Assembly (NCBI RefSeq): GCF_019218885.1
Contig: NZ_JAHUWT010000003.1
Span: forward strand, 372,001 to 436,000
Direction: 5' to 3'
Length of the DNA stretch: 64,000 nt
Origin: Bordetella sp. BOR01
GTDB taxonomy: Bacteria; Pseudomonadota; Gammaproteobacteria; Burkholderiales; Burkholderiaceae_B
Made by a program: the position numbers and the translations under genes. This document shows positions 44,192 through 51,976 of this stretch, one piece after another. The notes under the pieces were generated by a model. It had not been told where the DNA came from and searched no databases. It saw only the letters and a program-made list of their open reading frames with translations. How positions within the stretch are numbered: the first letter of the stretch is position 1; each line of letters starts with the position of its first letter.

Positions 44192-45640
44192 ATGCCAATA
44201 ACAGGCAAGCAAAGAAAGCATGCCGAAGCGGAACCCTCCGCACCCATGTCGGTTGTGCCGCTCATGGCGGGCTGGACGCCCACGCTTGAAACCGAAGGCA
44301 GTACGAAGTACGCCGCCGTCGTCGCCGCCATCGAGCGCGGCGTGGCCGACGGCGTGCTGCTTCCCGGAATGCGGCTTCCCCCTCAACGAGACATCGCGAA
44401 CTATCTGAATGTCACGATCGCCACGGTCACCAAGGCGATCAGCATTGCCATGCGCCGCGGGCTGGTGACGGCGCGCGCAGGCAGCGGAACGTTCATCACC
44501 GCCAGGCCGGCCGATGCCCCGCGGGACGGCACATCGGCGGTGCTTGATCTCTCGCTGAATGCCCCGCCCGTGGATATCACCGCGGCGCTGCTTCAAGAGA
44601 ACCTGAAAGACGTTGCCAATATCATGGACGCGGCTAGCGGGTTCGACTATCAACCGATTCCGGGCAGCCTGCTTCATCGAGAAGCGGGGGCCCAATGGTT
44701 CGCCAGGCGCGGCTACGAGGTCGACACCGACCGGATCCTGATTACCCAGGGTGCCCATGAAGGGCTGATTGTGTCGTTGCTTGCGCTCACGCAGCCCGGC
44801 GACACGGTCCTGTGCGAACGGCTCAACTACACGGGCCTGCGCCGGATTGGAGAGCTGTTGCGCATCAAACTGGTGGGTGTCGAGGTCGATAGCGAAGGCA
44901 TGGACGTCGACGCGCTTCCCGGCCTGATCGAACACCATCAAGCCAAGGCCATCGTCTGCACGCCTGCCACGCACAATCCGACATCCGTGACGATGTCTCC
45001 CCGCCGGCGCGCCGCGCTGGTAAGCACCGCGCGCGCCGCGGGAACGCCGATCGTCGAAGATGATATTTACGGATTGTTCCTTGGCAACGAAGCTCCGCCG
45101 CTCGCCACCCTGTGGCCGGATGGCGTCGTCGTGGTGACCAGCCTGTCGAAGACCGTCGCGCCGGGCTTGCGCCTGGGCTATGTGGCCGCGCCGGCGTCCC
45201 TGATGCCGCGCATGCGCGATGCCATGCTGATGCTTGCCTGGACTGAACCCGTCTTGCAGGCTGCGGTGGCAACGCGGCTTATCGTATCGGGCCGCGCAGA
45301 CCAATGCGTTGCGCTGCACCGCAATGAAGCGCAACGCCGCGTCGCGCTGGCAAAGCGTATTCTGGGGCCTGCCATGCAGACGCTGGATAGCGCTGCGACG
45401 TACCACATCTGGGTGTCGACAGGCGATACCCGATCCGACGAAATGGCCGCGGAACTCTACCGGGAAGGGGTACAGGTATCGCCTGCGTCCCATTTCCTGG
45501 TTGGCGAGGCGCCCATCCCGCACGCCATGCGGCTGAGCCTGGGGCGAGCTGCCACAAAGCAGGTGCTCGACGAAGCCCTGAAGCGGGTAGCCGGAAAGCT
45601 TTCGCTGGGTCGTTCACGCGGGTTGGGGTCGATTGTTTAG
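44192..45640 (+). CDS. MocR-type regulator (GntR DNA-binding domain fused to aminotransferase fold)
   Basis: A 482-residue fusion. Residues 35-105 form a GntR-type winged helix (GMRLPPQRDIANYLNVTIATVTKAISIAMRRGLV); residues 120-480 are a class I aminotransferase fold with THNPTSVTMS, VEDDIYGLFL (Asp for PLP) and Lys320 in VVTSLSKTVAPGLRLGY. AGGAGG precedes the ATG. MocR proteins sense PLP or PLP-amino acid adducts and control vitamin B6, GABA or taurine genes. It is co-transcribed with the TRAP genes, nine bases behind DctM, and likely controls both divergent operons. Confidence 0.92.
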   Translation: MPITGKQRKHAEAEPSAPMSVVPLMAGWTPTLETEGSTKYAAVVAAIERGVADGVLLPGMRLPPQRDIANYLNVTIATVTKAISIAMRRGLVTARAGSGTFITARPADAPRDGTSAVLDLSLNAPPVDITAALLQENLKDVANIMDAASGFDYQPIPGSLLHREAGAQWFARRGYEVDTDRILITQGAHEGLIVSLLALTQPGDTVLCERLNYTGLRRIGELLRIKLVGVEVDSEGMDVDALPGLIEHHQAKAIVCTPATHNPTSVTMSPRRRAALVSTARAAGTPIVEDDIYGLFLGNEAPPLATLWPDGVVVVTSLSKTVAPGLRLGYVAAPASLMPRMRDAMLMLAWTEPVLQAAVATRLIVSGRADQCVALHRNEAQRRVALAKRILGPAMQTLDSAATYHIWVSTGDTRSDEMAAELYREGVQVSPASHFLVGEAPIPHAMRLSLGRAATKQVLDEALKRVAGKLSLGRSRGLGSIV

Positions 45641-45647
45641 CGCCCTG

Positions 45648-45673
45648 GGGCCCTGAGAAATCAAGGCCCTTTT
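45648..45673 (+). terminator. Weak terminator after the MocR gene
   Basis: GGGCC (45648-45652) pairs with GGCCC (45665-45669) around a 12-base loop and is followed by TTTT. The stem is short; LacI converges from the other side. Confidence 0.35.
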
Positions 45674-45696
45674 AGCCGAGCGTCTTGCGCATGAAG

Positions 45697-46725
45697 TCAG
45701 GTCGTTTGTCTGTGAACCAGCTTGAAGCCAAGATCAATGCGCTTGCGTTCTGGCGCCTTTCCGTCTAGCTGAGAACGCAACAGCGTTCCTGCCTCCCAGC
45801 CCATCCGGTAGCGCGGCACTTGGATACTGGTCAGCGAGGGCACGGTCTGAGAGGCGAGCTCCTGGTCGTCGAAGCCCATGATAGCCACTCGGCCTGGCAC
45901 ACTGATGTTTTCCCGTTGACAATAAAACAGAGCGCCCAGCGCCCAACCGTCTCCGGTAAAAAACACGGCATCGATTTTGGGTTCGCGGCACAACAGCTCT
46001 TTGAGAGCCTCTGCGCCGCGCTCATACCCGAGTGACGTTTCCAATTCCAATTCGGGGCGTGGCGTGATGCCAGCTGCTCGCAACGCTTCACGAAAGCCCA
46101 GCCAGCGATCGTCGGCGCGGCTGTTGTCTTTCCTGGACTGCGAGACGAATCCAATAGTGCGGTAGCCCCGCTGCAGAAGATGCTCGGTGGCGACCCGGCC
46201 CGCGGCTCGGTTTGAATACCCGACAGCAATGTTGATGGGGCGTGCGACCAGTGAGCCCAGCTCGACGATGGGAACGTTCGAACGGACCAGCAGCTCCCGC
46301 ATTTCATGAGAATGACGGCCGCCATGGATGACCAGCGCGGCGGGCTTATACCCCAACAGCGCACGCGCGACTTGGTCATGCCGGGTACCGGACCCGCGAA
46401 CGCCGGAGACGATGAGTTCCAGCCCCTCGCCCAACCCTTCGGCCAAGCCTTGCATCTCGACAGCGAACGCCGGATTGCGCAGATCGGGCAACAACACCGC
46501 GACCAGGCGGGTCCGGCCACTGGCAAGCTGTACGGCGAAAGCACTGCCGACGTAGCCCAGTTCTGTGATGGCATCCTGTATCCGGTCCCGGGTGGGCTGT
46601 GCCACCAGGGATGGCTCACGCAAGGCACGCGACACCGTCATCAAAGAAACACCGGCGCGCTGCGCCACGTGCTCCATTCGAACTGAGCCGCGGGGTGGGT
46701 CGGAAGTCGTATCGCCTTTATCCAT
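45697..46725 (-). CDS. LacI-family transcriptional regulator
   Basis: A 342-residue repressor. The helix-turn-helix plus hinge is VRMEHVAQRAGVSLMTVSRALREPSLVAQPTRDRIQDAITELGYVGSAFAVQLASG, close to the GntR (gluconate) branch of LacI proteins. The periplasmic-binding-protein-like effector domain follows, with TRLVAVLLPDLRNPAFAVEMQGL and VAIMGFDDQELASQTVPSLTSI. It is divergent from the enolase-LeuCD-RraA-Bug operon and almost surely binds the repeated sites at 46836-46892. The ligand is probably an intermediate of that pathway. Confidence 0.93.
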   Translation of the reverse strand: MDKGDTTSDPPRGSVRMEHVAQRAGVSLMTVSRALREPSLVAQPTRDRIQDAITELGYVGSAFAVQLASGRTRLVAVLLPDLRNPAFAVEMQGLAEGLGEGLELIVSGVRGSGTRHDQVARALLGYKPAALVIHGGRHSHEMRELLVRSNVPIVELGSLVARPINIAVGYSNRAAGRVATEHLLQRGYRTIGFVSQSRKDNSRADDRWLGFREALRAAGITPRPELELETSLGYERGAEALKELLCREPKIDAVFFTGDGWALGALFYCQRENISVPGRVAIMGFDDQELASQTVPSLTSIQVPRYRMGWEAGTLLRSQLDGKAPERKRIDLGFKLVHRQTT

Positions 46726-46835
46726 AGATTGGCAGATTCTATCTCATCCTTTTGGCCGCCCATCGATACGCGGCCTGCCCGGTTCCCAAGGCGTGACGCA
46801 AGCAGCTTCGCAAGCCGGCACGAGCGGTGCGCGAG

Positions 46836-46892
46836 ATGTTGACGCATAAAATGTCATGCGCTAACATCGATTTCAATGTCATACGCTAACAT
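46836..46892. promoter_or_regulatory. Three LacI-type operator sites
   Basis: Two 17-base direct copies, ATGTCATGCGCTAACAT (46851-46867) and ATGTCATACGCTAACAT (46876-46892), differ at one base and start 25 bases apart. A third site in opposite orientation at 46836-46852 matches the reverse complement at 13 of 17 positions. The outer ATGTnA...TnACAT agrees with known operators of the GntR branch of LacI proteins. They cover the promoter and start site of the operon. Confidence 0.65.
46839..46867 (+). promoter_or_regulatory. Sigma-70 promoter of the enolase-LeuCD operon
   Basis: TTGACG (46839-46844) and TAACAT (46862-46867) are exactly 17 bases apart. Start would be near 46874, directly before the second operator copy. 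The -35 lies in one operator and the -10 in another. Confidence 0.6.
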
Positions 46893-46912
46893 TGCCGTTC
46901 AAGGAGCTCCAA

Positions 46913-48052
46913 TTGTCAAAGGGTTCTCATATCCGCAGCGTCGAAGGCATACCCTTGCGCCTGCCGTTTGCCCGGTCCTTCACCATGGCCGCTCCGCACC
47001 AGGCCGTGCGCAACGAAGTCGAGCTGTTCGTCGTCTGTATCACCACGGAAGACGGAGTGACCGGCATTGGCGAAACCCAGGCCTGGCGCCGGCAAGGCAG
47101 TGGAGAAACGCTGGCCGGGCTTCATGCCAAGCTCCGCGATCACGCGGCGCCCCTGCTTTTGGGAAAGCCGTGCTCTGAAATCAGCAGCTTGATGCATGCG
47201 CTGGACAAGCAGCTTGCCGGGGGCCTGTATTTGCAAGCCGCGGTCGGCGACGCCTTGTACGACGTCAAGGCCAGAACCCTGAACCGGCCGCTCTATGACC
47301 TGCTTGGAGGTATGTGCCGAAACCGTATCGACGTGGGGATCGCACTGGGCATCACCGGGGACAGCCCGGCCATGCTCGACGCCGCACAACGCGCTGTCGA
47401 GCAAGGGTATCGACACCTGCGCGTCAAAATCGGCCTGGATCCCATACAGGATTTCGAAGACCTGGCGGCGCTGCGCAAGCATTTCGACAACCGCATCACC
47501 TTGCGCGCCGACGCCAATGGCGCCATGTCATATGGCGATGCCCTGCGCCTGCTCGCCAAGCTGGAAGCCCTGGACCTGGATATTGTCGAGCAGCCGTTGG
47601 CAGCGTGGGACCTGGACGGAATGGCCGCTTTGGCGCGCGCGGTCCGCATTCCTATTTCAGCGGACGAATCGCTGACCGACAGCCACGCGCTGCTGGAAAT
47701 AGCGCGGCGCGGCGCCGCGCGGATAGTACAGACCAAATCGGCAAAGAATGGCGGCATTCACGCCATCCGCGGGCTCTGGGACATGGCCGCGGCGCTCGGC
47801 ATAGGCATCTTTCCCGGCAATCATCCGTCGACCAGCCTGAATGTGGCGGCAGTGGCGCATCTCGCGGCCGCCTGGCCAGGCTCTCTACTTGTGGGGGATT
47901 TCCAAACCGGCCTGGTTGACATGATCGCCGAAGACATCGTGCAGGAGTCGGTGCGCATCGAGCAAGGCCAGGTCATCGTCCCGGACGGGCCCGGTCTTGG
48001 CATCTGCCTGGACACCGACAAGGTGAACCGCTACCGATTGGACAAGCAATAA
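46913..48052 (+). CDS. Enolase-superfamily enzyme (muconate cycloisomerase/dipeptide epimerase group)
   Basis: A 379-residue protein. The start is TTG at 46913, because AAGGAG at 46901-46906 is six bases before it; an earlier TTG at 46892 lies in the operator and would read through the ribosome site. Catalytic residues of the muconate-lactonizing branch are present: Lys172 in HLRVKIG (the first lysine of the KxK motif is Arg170), Asp200 in LRADAN, Glu226 in IVEQPL, Asp251 in SADES and Lys275 in TKSAKNGG. It could be a cycloisomerase, epimerase or racemase. As first gene of the operon it probably acts on the imported acid. Confidence 0.87.
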   Translation: MSKGSHIRSVEGIPLRLPFARSFTMAAPHQAVRNEVELFVVCITTEDGVTGIGETQAWRRQGSGETLAGLHAKLRDHAAPLLLGKPCSEISSLMHALDKQLAGGLYLQAAVGDALYDVKARTLNRPLYDLLGGMCRNRIDVGIALGITGDSPAMLDAAQRAVEQGYRHLRVKIGLDPIQDFEDLAALRKHFDNRITLRADANGAMSYGDALRLLAKLEALDLDIVEQPLAAWDLDGMAALARAVRIPISADESLTDSHALLEIARRGAARIVQTKSAKNGGIHAIRGLWDMAAALGIGIFPGNHPSTSLNVAAVAHLAAAWPGSLLVGDFQTGLVDMIAEDIVQESVRIEQGQVIVPDGPGLGICLDTDKVNRYRLDKQ

Positions 48053-48102
48053 GAAGCAGGTTGTACCCCGTTAATCGCTTTCTGAATCCAACAGGATCAA
48101 AC

Positions 48103-49377
48103 ATGGGCAACACGATTGTTGAAAAGGTGATGGCGCGCGCCGCCGGGTTGAGCGAAATACATCCCGGGCAGTACGTCGATTGCAAGCTCGACCGAATCAT
48201 CGCGCACGAAGAATTCTATCGAATACATGCGGTCGCTGTGGCGGGGGGCCTGAAAGACGGGCTGCCGGATATCTGGGACCGGGAGCGTTTCCATGTTGTG
48301 CTGGATCACTTCCAACCCGTGATCAATGAAACTCAGGCATTGCGCCAGCGCAAGATCCGGGAGGTCGCCCAGGCGTACCAGGTAAAGTACTTCGACGATG
48401 CCCTGCCCGGCGTCGTGCACAGGATCGCCCTTGAAGATTATGTGTTGCCCGGCGAACTCGGGCTGGGGTCGGATTCGCATTCCTGTGCCTGGGGAGCCCT
48501 GAACTGCTGTGGCTCCGGAATGGGCGAGCATGAGCTTGCCTATGGCCTGGTCTTCGGGGAACTCTGGTTCAAAGTACCGGAAACCATCGCCGTCAATCTA
48601 TACGGCGACTTGCGTCCAGGCGTGACATCAAAGGACGTCGCGCTATGGCTCGCCGGCGAGTACGGCACATCGTTCGCACTCTACAAGGCACTGGAATTTC
48701 GCGGACCGGGCGTCGCGAACCTGAACATGGATGCGCGCATCACGTTGTCATCGCACGCGGTGGAACTGGGCGGCAAGTTCGGCCTCTTCGAGTTCGACGA
48801 AAAGACCGCGGCATTTCTCTCTCAGAGGAAACGCATGCGGCACCAGCTGGCGTGGGCAAACCCGGTATCGGCAGATCCGGATGCCGTCTATTGCCAGACC
48901 GTCAATGTCGATCTGTCCACACTGGAACCACAGGTCGCCAAGCCACATACGTTCGAGAATGTGGTTCCAGTATCCGAAATTGCCGGCCGGCGTATCGACC
49001 AGGCAATGGTCGGCTCGTGCGCCAATGGCAATCTCGAAGATATCCAGATCGTTGCGAATGTCGTGCACGGCAAGCGTGTGCATCCAAACACCCGATTCAT
49101 CGTCCAGCCGAATTCGTGGGGTGTCTATCGCGCAGCCATGAAGCATGGCTATGTCGATACGCTGCTCGACGCAGGGGTCACGGTCATTTCCCCGGGCTGC
49201 CACCTTTGCCTGGGCATGCAAGGTGCGCTAGCCGAAGGGGATGTCTGCCTGACATCCACGACGCGCAATCACAAAGGGCGAATGGGCAGTCCCAAGGCCG
49301 ATATTTACCTTGCCGGTCCTGCAACGGTGGCGGTCTCTGCCCTGGCCGGCGAAATCCGAAATCCCCTGGAGGTTTGA
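48103..49377 (+). CDS. Aconitase-superfamily hydro-lyase, large subunit (LeuC-like)
   Basis: A 424-residue protein of the 3-isopropylmalate/homoaconitate dehydratase type. The three iron-sulfur ligands are Cys306 (VGSCANG), Cys366 and Cys369 (PGCHLCLGMQG). At the active site SDSHSCAWGALNCCGSGMGEHEL differs from LeuC, which has SHTCTHGAFG, so it is not the leucine enzyme; its size fits the shorter LeuC2 class. It joins LeuD directly (stop and start adjoin). The pair would dehydrate and rehydrate a hydroxy di- or tricarboxylate. Confidence 0.87.
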   Translation: MGNTIVEKVMARAAGLSEIHPGQYVDCKLDRIIAHEEFYRIHAVAVAGGLKDGLPDIWDRERFHVVLDHFQPVINETQALRQRKIREVAQAYQVKYFDDALPGVVHRIALEDYVLPGELGLGSDSHSCAWGALNCCGSGMGEHELAYGLVFGELWFKVPETIAVNLYGDLRPGVTSKDVALWLAGEYGTSFALYKALEFRGPGVANLNMDARITLSSHAVELGGKFGLFEFDEKTAAFLSQRKRMRHQLAWANPVSADPDAVYCQTVNVDLSTLEPQVAKPHTFENVVPVSEIAGRRIDQAMVGSCANGNLEDIQIVANVVHGKRVHPNTRFIVQPNSWGVYRAAMKHGYVDTLLDAGVTVISPGCHLCLGMQGALAEGDVCLTSTTRNHKGRMGSPKADIYLAGPATVAVSALAGEIRNPLEV

Positions 49378-49914
49378 ATGCAGCGCACATCGAATATTCA
49401 TGGCAGGGCCTGGGTGTTTGGCGACAACATCGACACCGACATCATTGCGCCCGCCGACACCATCTCTTTTGGGCTGGGTGACGCCACCGAGGACACCGAT
49501 GTCAAAGTAAACGCCTTTCGCGCCATCCGTCCGGGCTTTCATAAGCAAGTGCATGCAGGAGACATCCTCGTAGCCGGCAAGAACTTCGGCCTGGGATCGC
49601 ATCGTGAACCCGCCAACAAGGCACTGGTCAGCCTGGGGTTTCGGGCAGTCATCGCGGAATCCGTTGCGCGCCTGTTCTTTCGCAACGCAGTGGCCATCGG
49701 CTTCTATGTCTTCCAAGTCCCGGGCATCCTGGATGCCGTACAGGAAGGTGATGAGCTGGACATCGACATCGAGGGGTCCCGGCTGCTGAACGTCACCCAG
49801 AACACCGGGCTTGCGCTCGAACAATTCAGCCCCCTGGTGCGCAACATCATCGACCAGGGCGGAATACTCGAAGCCCTGAAGTCCCGTCTCGAAACGTCGA
49901 GGAAAGCGCAATGA
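49378..49914 (+). CDS. Aconitase-superfamily hydro-lyase, small subunit (LeuD-like)
   Basis: A 178-residue swivelling-domain subunit. The opening GRAWVFGDNIDTDIIAPADT carries the DTD motif, and ILVAGKNFGLGSHREPANKALVSLGFRAVIAESVARLFFRNA is the conserved core with the substrate-binding Ser-Arg (LGSHRE). CTGGAGGT precedes the ATG, which directly follows the large-subunit stop. Its end overlaps the RraA-type gene by four bases. Confidence 0.88.
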   Translation: MQRTSNIHGRAWVFGDNIDTDIIAPADTISFGLGDATEDTDVKVNAFRAIRPGFHKQVHAGDILVAGKNFGLGSHREPANKALVSLGFRAVIAESVARLFFRNAVAIGFYVFQVPGILDAVQEGDELDIDIEGSRLLNVTQNTGLALEQFSPLVRNIIDQGGILEALKSRLETSRKAQ

Positions 49915-50567
49915 ACGAACAGCCGTGGATAGCAATGCTGGAACAGGTAACGACATCCTCAGTATCCGACGCGCTGATGAAGCGTGGCCTCAGGCAATTC
50001 ATGCACCAGCGCATCAAGCCGCTTGGCGTGCCCAGGATTGCAGGCCGGGCATTGACGGTGGAGCGCCTGCCGATCGGTTCCGGCAAGAGTCCGGTATTGC
50101 CGAATTCGTTACTCATCGATGCAATCGAGCAGGCCAATGAAGGCACCGTACTTGTATTCAATGCGGTCCGGGCAGAAGACGAAGCCGCGCTCTGGGGAGG
50201 CCTGATGGCCACGGCGGCGGTGCAGGCCGGGCTGGGCGGAATAGTTGCCGATGGTCCGGTGCGCGACCCCGATGAGATCAAGGAGCTGGGCTGCGCATGT
50301 TATTGCACGGGCGCGGTACCCGCCGGACAGGCAGGCATTCTGGAGCTGACCGGCGTGAAAGTTCCCTTGCGCTGCGGCGGCGTGCTGGTTCACTCGGGCG
50401 ACTTCATCCTGGGAGATGCCAGCGGCGTTGTCGTTATCCCTAGCGGGCTGGAAGACGCCGTCTTGCAAGAAGCCGCCGAAATCGAGCATCGGGATCAACT
50501 TGCCGCTACTCGACTGAAGCAGGGAGCACGCTTATCGCAGGTCATGCAATCTCTGGGAAGAGCCTAA
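49911..50567 (+). CDS. RraA-family aldolase-like protein
   Basis: A 218-residue RraA-fold protein. The diagnostic motif is LGGIVADGPVRDPDEIKELGCACYCTG, with the Arg-Asp pair, and the central WGGLMATAAVQAGL stands for the GExxxxxA region of LigK-type aldolases. In RraA-type aldolases these residues bind metal and the pyruvate enolate. After a hydro-lyase that makes a hydroxy-tricarboxylate, a retro-aldol cleavage to pyruvate or oxaloacetate is a natural last step, but this is inferred. It overlaps the LeuD gene by ATGA. Confidence 0.83.
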   Translation: MNEQPWIAMLEQVTTSSVSDALMKRGLRQFMHQRIKPLGVPRIAGRALTVERLPIGSGKSPVLPNSLLIDAIEQANEGTVLVFNAVRAEDEAALWGGLMATAAVQAGLGGIVADGPVRDPDEIKELGCACYCTGAVPAGQAGILELTGVKVPLRCGGVLVHSGDFILGDASGVVVIPSGLEDAVLQEAAEIEHRDQLAATRLKQGARLSQVMQSLGRA

Positions 50568-50615
50568 CCGAAGAAGAAGGTCGCGGTTTCAAATACCACA
50601 TCAAGGAGCGAGACA

Positions 50616-51623
50616 ATGAAGCCACAATCTACCTGTCCAAGGTACCTGAATCATCCGATGCGGCGATTGGCAGGCATGCTGTCGATGCTGTCGGCGTTCA
50701 TGCTGGTGCCCAGCGCGCACGCAGCCGGCTTTCCGCAAGAACCGGTGCGCATACTTGTCGGCTCTCAGGCGGGCGGCGGCGCCGATGCCTTCTCCCGCTT
50801 GATCGCACAGAAGCTCCAGGAAATCTGGGGCCAGCCGGTCATGGTCGAAAACCGCACCGGTGCAAGTGGATCGATCGCGGCGGAATGGGTATCGAAGGCC
50901 GAGCCGAACGGATACACCGTCTTGATGGCCACACCCAACTCCCACACGACCGGGCCGCACGTGCTGTCGTTTCGCTATGATCCGTTGCGCGACTTCACGC
51001 CCATTACCCAAGTCATGGAAGTGCCCACTGTCTTGGTGGTAAACAAGAATTCGCCCGCGAATTCCATGCAGCAGCTGGTCGATCTGGCCAAGGCAAGCCC
51101 CGGCAAGCTCAACTATTATTCATCCGGCGTCGGCTCGATCCAGCACCTGGCCGGAGAAATGTTCAATCTGCAGGCCGAGGTCAAGGTGGTGCATGTTCCG
51201 TACAAAGGAAGCGCACCCGCCATCATCGACGTCATGGCCGGCTCGATCGCGATGGGGTTCGATCCCGTGTCGGCTACGCTTGGGTTCATCAAGTCCGGAG
51301 ACCTGAAGGCGCTTGCCGTTGCCGCTCCGTCACGCGCCTCGTCGCTGCCCGATATTCCAACCACCGCGCAAGCCGGCTATCCGGGCATTGAGATGCAAAC
51401 CTGGTACGGCATTTTCGGACCGCCGAACATGCCCAAGGAAATCGTCGACAAGTGGCAGCAAAGCGTGGCGCAGGTGCTGGCAATGCCTGATGTCATCGAA
51501 CGCATCACCGCCGTTGCCGGAGAACCTCGCGGGAGCAATCCTGCAGAGTTTTCCGCGTTCGTTCGGGCAGAGTACGAGAGAATGGGAAAACTGGTTACCG
51601 ACGCGCATATCAAATCGCATTGA
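50616..51623 (+). CDS. Tripartite tricarboxylate transporter receptor (Bug family)
   Basis: A 335-residue receptor with AAGGAG before the ATG at 50616. The signal sequence is long (about 37 residues, MLSMLSAFMLVPSAHAAG). The mature part shows FPQEPVRILVGSQAGGGADAFSRLIAQ, AAEWVSKAEPNGYTVLMATP and VPYKGSAPAIIDVMAGSIAMGFD. It is the last gene of the LacI-controlled operon and probably captures the same carboxylate that the enolase-superfamily enzyme uses. A strong hairpin follows. Confidence 0.93.
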   Translation: MKPQSTCPRYLNHPMRRLAGMLSMLSAFMLVPSAHAAGFPQEPVRILVGSQAGGGADAFSRLIAQKLQEIWGQPVMVENRTGASGSIAAEWVSKAEPNGYTVLMATPNSHTTGPHVLSFRYDPLRDFTPITQVMEVPTVLVVNKNSPANSMQQLVDLAKASPGKLNYYSSGVGSIQHLAGEMFNLQAEVKVVHVPYKGSAPAIIDVMAGSIAMGFDPVSATLGFIKSGDLKALAVAAPSRASSLPDIPTTAQAGYPGIEMQTWYGIFGPPNMPKEIVDKWQQSVAQVLAMPDVIERITAVAGEPRGSNPAEFSAFVRAEYERMGKLVTDAHIKSH

Positions 51624-51662
51624 ACTTGCAGGCGGCGGCATATCATCAGGCTGGAAATGCAA

Positions 51663-51686
51663 CAGGGCGGGTACTTACCCGCCCTG
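51663..51686. terminator. Hairpin between the Bug gene and the tRNA gene
   Basis: CAGGGCGGGT (51663-51672) pairs perfectly with ACCCGCCCTG (51677-51686) around a 4-base loop. It lies between the convergent Bug gene (plus) and tRNA (minus) and can end both transcripts, although neither side has a good T run. Confidence 0.55.
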
Positions 51687-51694
51687 CCTGATTC

Positions 51695-51769
51695 TGGCGC
51701 GCCCGACAGGAATCGAACCTGTATCAAGAGCTTCGGAAACTCTCATTCTATCCATTGAACTACGGGCGC
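51695..51769 (-). tRNA. tRNA-Arg (anticodon CCG)
   Basis: Read on the minus strand, all four stems form: acceptor GCGCCCG with CGGGCGC, D stem GTTC with GAAT, anticodon stem AGAGT with GCTCT around the loop TTCCGAA (anticodon CCG, reading codon CGG), and T stem ACAGG with CCTGT around TTCGATT. The discriminator is G and CCA is encoded (51695-51697). There is a 4-base variable region. Confidence 0.96.
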
Positions 51770-51976
51770 AAAGAGGCGGTATTGTACCGAAATTTTGAGT
51801 CCGTGCGCCGCTACCATGCGCAAATAGGACCCACCCTCGGCCCCGACCCTGCAGGCCGTTATATAATCCAGCGTTTGCATGCGGGGTGGGCCTCGTTTTT
51901 GGCCAATCCTTGCGCACTAGTTATTCGTCTGTTGCCGCCGCCAGGCGCCCCGGTACCCGATTTGCAGGATTTGGTT

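Noticed and set aside
48103-49914. LeuC/LeuD as the leucine biosynthesis enzyme
   Set aside because: No leuA or leuB is adjacent, the active-site block differs from LeuC, and the operon is under a LacI regulator with a Bug receptor.
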